Source: G020348385 sp964580235 (GTDB lineage: Bacteria > Acidobacteriota > Aminicenantia > Aminicenantales > Aminicenantaceae). From it: DNA of 32,798 nt. Positions 31,172 through 32,798 of this stretch are shown here, piece by piece. The DNA is taken from assembly GCA_964580235.1 (NCBI GenBank), contig CAZOJY010000027.1, positions 1 to 32,798 on the forward strand, in the 5' to 3' direction. Below the pieces are notes generated by a model. The model was not told the DNA's origin. It searched no databases and was given only the letters and a program-made list of their open reading frames with translations. The position numbers were made by a program, and so were the translations under genes. Position 1 is the stretch's first letter; each line of letters opens with the position of its first letter.

Positions 31172-32572
31172 TCAAGTATTTAACATGTGGATGGCTTCTC
31201 CTTTGGCTTTTAGAGCAGCTTCCATCACTGCTTCAGAAAGAGTTGGATGAATGTGGTAAGCAGATGTCACATCTTGGAGTTTCATCCCCTTCTCCACACA
31301 AAGTGTCAGCTCTGCCAACAATTCGCTGGCGTGTGGGCCAAGGATGTGTGCCCCAATGATCGTGTCTTTTTCATCGGCTATAATCTTCGCTATCCCTTCT
31401 GGTTTTCCCATTGTGAGGGCTCTGCCATTCGCTTGGAAAGTAAACGCTCCTACTTGAAGCCGGATCCCTGATTTACAGGCCTCCTGTTCTGTCAGGCCTA
31501 CAGTCGAAAACTCCGGCTCAGTGAATACGGCCATCGGCAAGGCATGATATAGGGCCGATTTTTTCATTCCGCAGGCATTTTCAGCCGCTAACACACCCTC
31601 ATGAGATGCTTTATGTGCAAGAAGTTTCCCACCGATCAAATCACCGATGGCAAAAACCCCCGGCATTTTCGTTTCGAGATATTTATTCACTTTAATAAAT
31701 CCTTTCTCATCGATTACAGAACCTCCAAATTCCAGAAATCCCTCAGAATTGGGGATACGCCCCACGGCTGACAGTACCTTTTGGGCACTAAATGTTCGTG
31801 CTTTTTTCTCCTTTAAACAAAAAGACTCGAGGGCAATTTTGTCTTTATCCCTAGAAATCCCTCGAATTTCCATATGTGTGTATATGTGAAGCCCTTGTAA
31901 TTTAAGTATTTTTTCCAGACGTTTTGTCATTTCTTGGTCGCTTCCGGGTAGAATATCGGACATGATCTCCACAATGGCAACCCGACAGCCAAGTCTTTGA
32001 TAAATGACTCCCATTTCCAGACCGATTGCGCCAGCACCAACGATGATCATCTCCTCGGGAATTTCGGCCATTTCCAGGCCCTCTTTGCTGGTTATGATTT
32101 TATTTCCGTCAGGTTGGAGAAATGGAAGAGTCGCTGGTTTTGATCCTGTCGCCAGAATTATTTTTTTGGCTTCATAAATACTAGAAGTCTCCTCTCCTTG
32201 GGCTTCAATTTGCCGATCATTCACCAATTTTGCTTTGTCTTTAACGAGATGAATCCCATTTTTTTTCAGCAGAAATTCTATCCCGCTAACGAATCTTCCC
32301 ACAATTTTTTTCCGCTGCTCTTGGATTCTCCCCCAATTACAGGTCAACAGATTCCGAGGTCCATCAAGGAACGAATTGTCCATGGTCTCTTTGAAAATTC
32401 TCGTCTGATGAAGAAGAAACTTCGCGGGGATGCATCCCCAATTCACACATGTCCCGCCCACTCGATCCTTTTCGAACAACACAACTTTCTGTTTCAACTG
32501 TGCCCCCCGCAGGGCAGCCACATACCCCCCTGGCCCTCCTCCGATAACAGCCATATCAAACTTTTTATTCAT
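31172..32572 (-). CDS. lpd: Dihydrolipoyl dehydrogenase
   Basis: Predicted 466-residue FAD-dependent disulfide oxidoreductase that reoxidises dihydrolipoamide using NAD+. The FAD site GGGPGG is at 11-16, the redox disulfide GGTCVNWGCIPAK has Cys42 and Cys47, the NAD-binding region is IVGAGAIGLEMG, the second FAD motif is GVFAIGDLIGG, and the catalytic HIHPTLSE has His442 and Glu447. All catalytic residues are intact. The ATG at 32572 follows AAGGTTGGGA; an in-frame TTG at 32581 is less likely. No E1, E2 or glycine-cleavage genes lie beside it, so its partner complex is elsewhere. It converges on the sulfatase-like pair and has its own promoter. Confidence 0.94.
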   Translation of the reverse strand: MNKKFDMAVIGGGPGGYVAALRGAQLKQKVVLFEKDRVGGTCVNWGCIPAKFLLHQTRIFKETMDNSFLDGPRNLLTCNWGRIQEQRKKIVGRFVSGIEFLLKKNGIHLVKDKAKLVNDRQIEAQGEETSSIYEAKKIILATGSKPATLPFLQPDGNKIITSKEGLEMAEIPEEMIIVGAGAIGLEMGVIYQRLGCRVAIVEIMSDILPGSDQEMTKRLEKILKLQGLHIYTHMEIRGISRDKDKIALESFCLKEKKARTFSAQKVLSAVGRIPNSEGFLEFGGSVIDEKGFIKVNKYLETKMPGVFAIGDLIGGKLLAHKASHEGVLAAENACGMKKSALYHALPMAVFTEPEFSTVGLTEQEACKSGIRLQVGAFTFQANGRALTMGKPEGIAKIIADEKDTIIGAHILGPHASELLAELTLCVEKGMKLQDVTSAYHIHPTLSEAVMEAALKAKGEAIHMLNT

Positions 32573-32601
32573 CTGTCCCAACCTTCATAAAATTTTTCCG
32601 T

Positions 32602-32630
32602 ATTATACATCTTCTGACTTTTTGTTTAAA
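32602..32630 (-). promoter_or_regulatory. Sigma-70 promoter of lpd
   Basis: Minus-strand TTTAAA (32625-32630), a 17-bp spacer and a perfect TATAAT (32602-32607). The predicted start near 32595 gives a leader of about 23 nt that contains the ribosome-binding site. Confidence 0.6.
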
Positions 32631-32754
32631 CTTCGTTTCTTCCCACCCACCAAAAATTGAGACTCTTTTCCACCAAGTTTGGCAAAAATTAACCTGAATT
32701 ATTCATAAACATGATTTTTTTTACCGGGATTTAATAATATATACATTGAAATCA

Positions 32755-32798
32755 GGGACATGTACCGAAAATTTAAGGGACACGTTACCGGAAATTCG
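32755..32798. repeat. Two tandem imperfect 22-bp repeats at the right edge
   Basis: Unit 1 (32755-32776) begins GGGACATGTACCGAAAATTT and unit 2 (32777-32798) begins GGGACACGTTACCGGAAATT. They match at most positions after one single-base gap. Unit 2 reaches the end of the window. Short GGGACA/ACCG direct repeats like these often flank insertion sequences or REP-type elements, so a mobile element may begin just beyond the edge. No transposase is visible here. Confidence 0.5.

Noticed and set aside
1..32798. CRISPR arrays, tRNA or rRNA genes, riboswitches, complete insertion sequences
   Set aside because: No regularly spaced repeats, cloverleaf-like stretches, conserved rRNA sequence, recognised riboswitch core or transposase gene was seen by eye.

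Overview
The window is a gene-dense, moderately AT-rich stretch of a bacterial chromosome with 31 coding genes, most of them in tightly coupled operons (ATGA, GTGA or TAGATG junctions). It suggests an anaerobic or microaerophilic Gram-negative-type bacterium. The evidence is a superoxide reductase, an NADH:quinone oxidoreductase (complex I) cluster, MacA-type periplasmic adaptors that imply an outer membrane, sigma-54 control, and FtsX-type permeases with an N-terminal prefix domain paired with PadR regulators. That combination is familiar from Aminicenantes/Acidobacteria-like genomes. The lineage is an inference and could not be checked.

Layout: (1) 1-1049: a C-terminal scrap of an FtsX-family permease, then a small metal-type operon with an ArsR repressor (its promoter is followed by a perfect 20-bp palindrome) and a Cys/Met/His-rich protein with a winged-helix-like C-terminus. 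(2) 1060-4356 (-): a large two-module permease with its PadR regulator, and a small unknown gene. (3) 4440-9460: a MacA/MacB-type adaptor and ATPase operon (-) divergent from an NtrC-family regulator and sensor kinase (+). The 284-bp space between them holds a consensus sigma-54 promoter facing left, a near-consensus one facing right, and two dyads between them at enhancer distance from both. (4) 9490-11424 (-): a half-size ArsP/DUF318-type permease coupled to a beta-CASP metallo-beta-lactamase nuclease-like protein. (5) 11753-13108 (+): a secreted alpha/beta hydrolase with an N-terminal DUF3887-like domain. (6) 13112-17375 (-): a complete four-gene MacAB-like exporter operon (adaptor, two permeases, ATPase). 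(7) 17542-18259 (-): superoxide reductase and a 57-residue treble-clef-like metal protein, each with its own promoter. (8) 18332-26689 (-): nuoABCDEFGHI followed, with a 4-bp overlap, by a lactonase-like metallo-beta-lactamase gene; nuoJ-N are not present. (9) 26846-31137 (+): two overlapping genes for membrane-anchored sulfatase/alkaline-phosphatase-superfamily proteins that lack the formylglycine Cys. (10) 31172-32572 (-): an orphan dihydrolipoyl dehydrogenase, then a short tandem repeat that runs off the right edge.

How the parts fit: regions 2, 3 and 6 are exporters with separate control: PadR, a sigma-54 two-component system, and an apparently ordinary promoter. The complex I genes would supply the NADH-input and quinone-linking parts of the enzyme; the antiporter-like membrane subunits must be elsewhere or missing. 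The strongest non-coding signal is the symmetric sigma-54 control region. The most unusual proteins are the Cys/Met/His-rich winged-helix protein and the paired sulfatase-like proteins that seem to carry the same beta-module in different positions.
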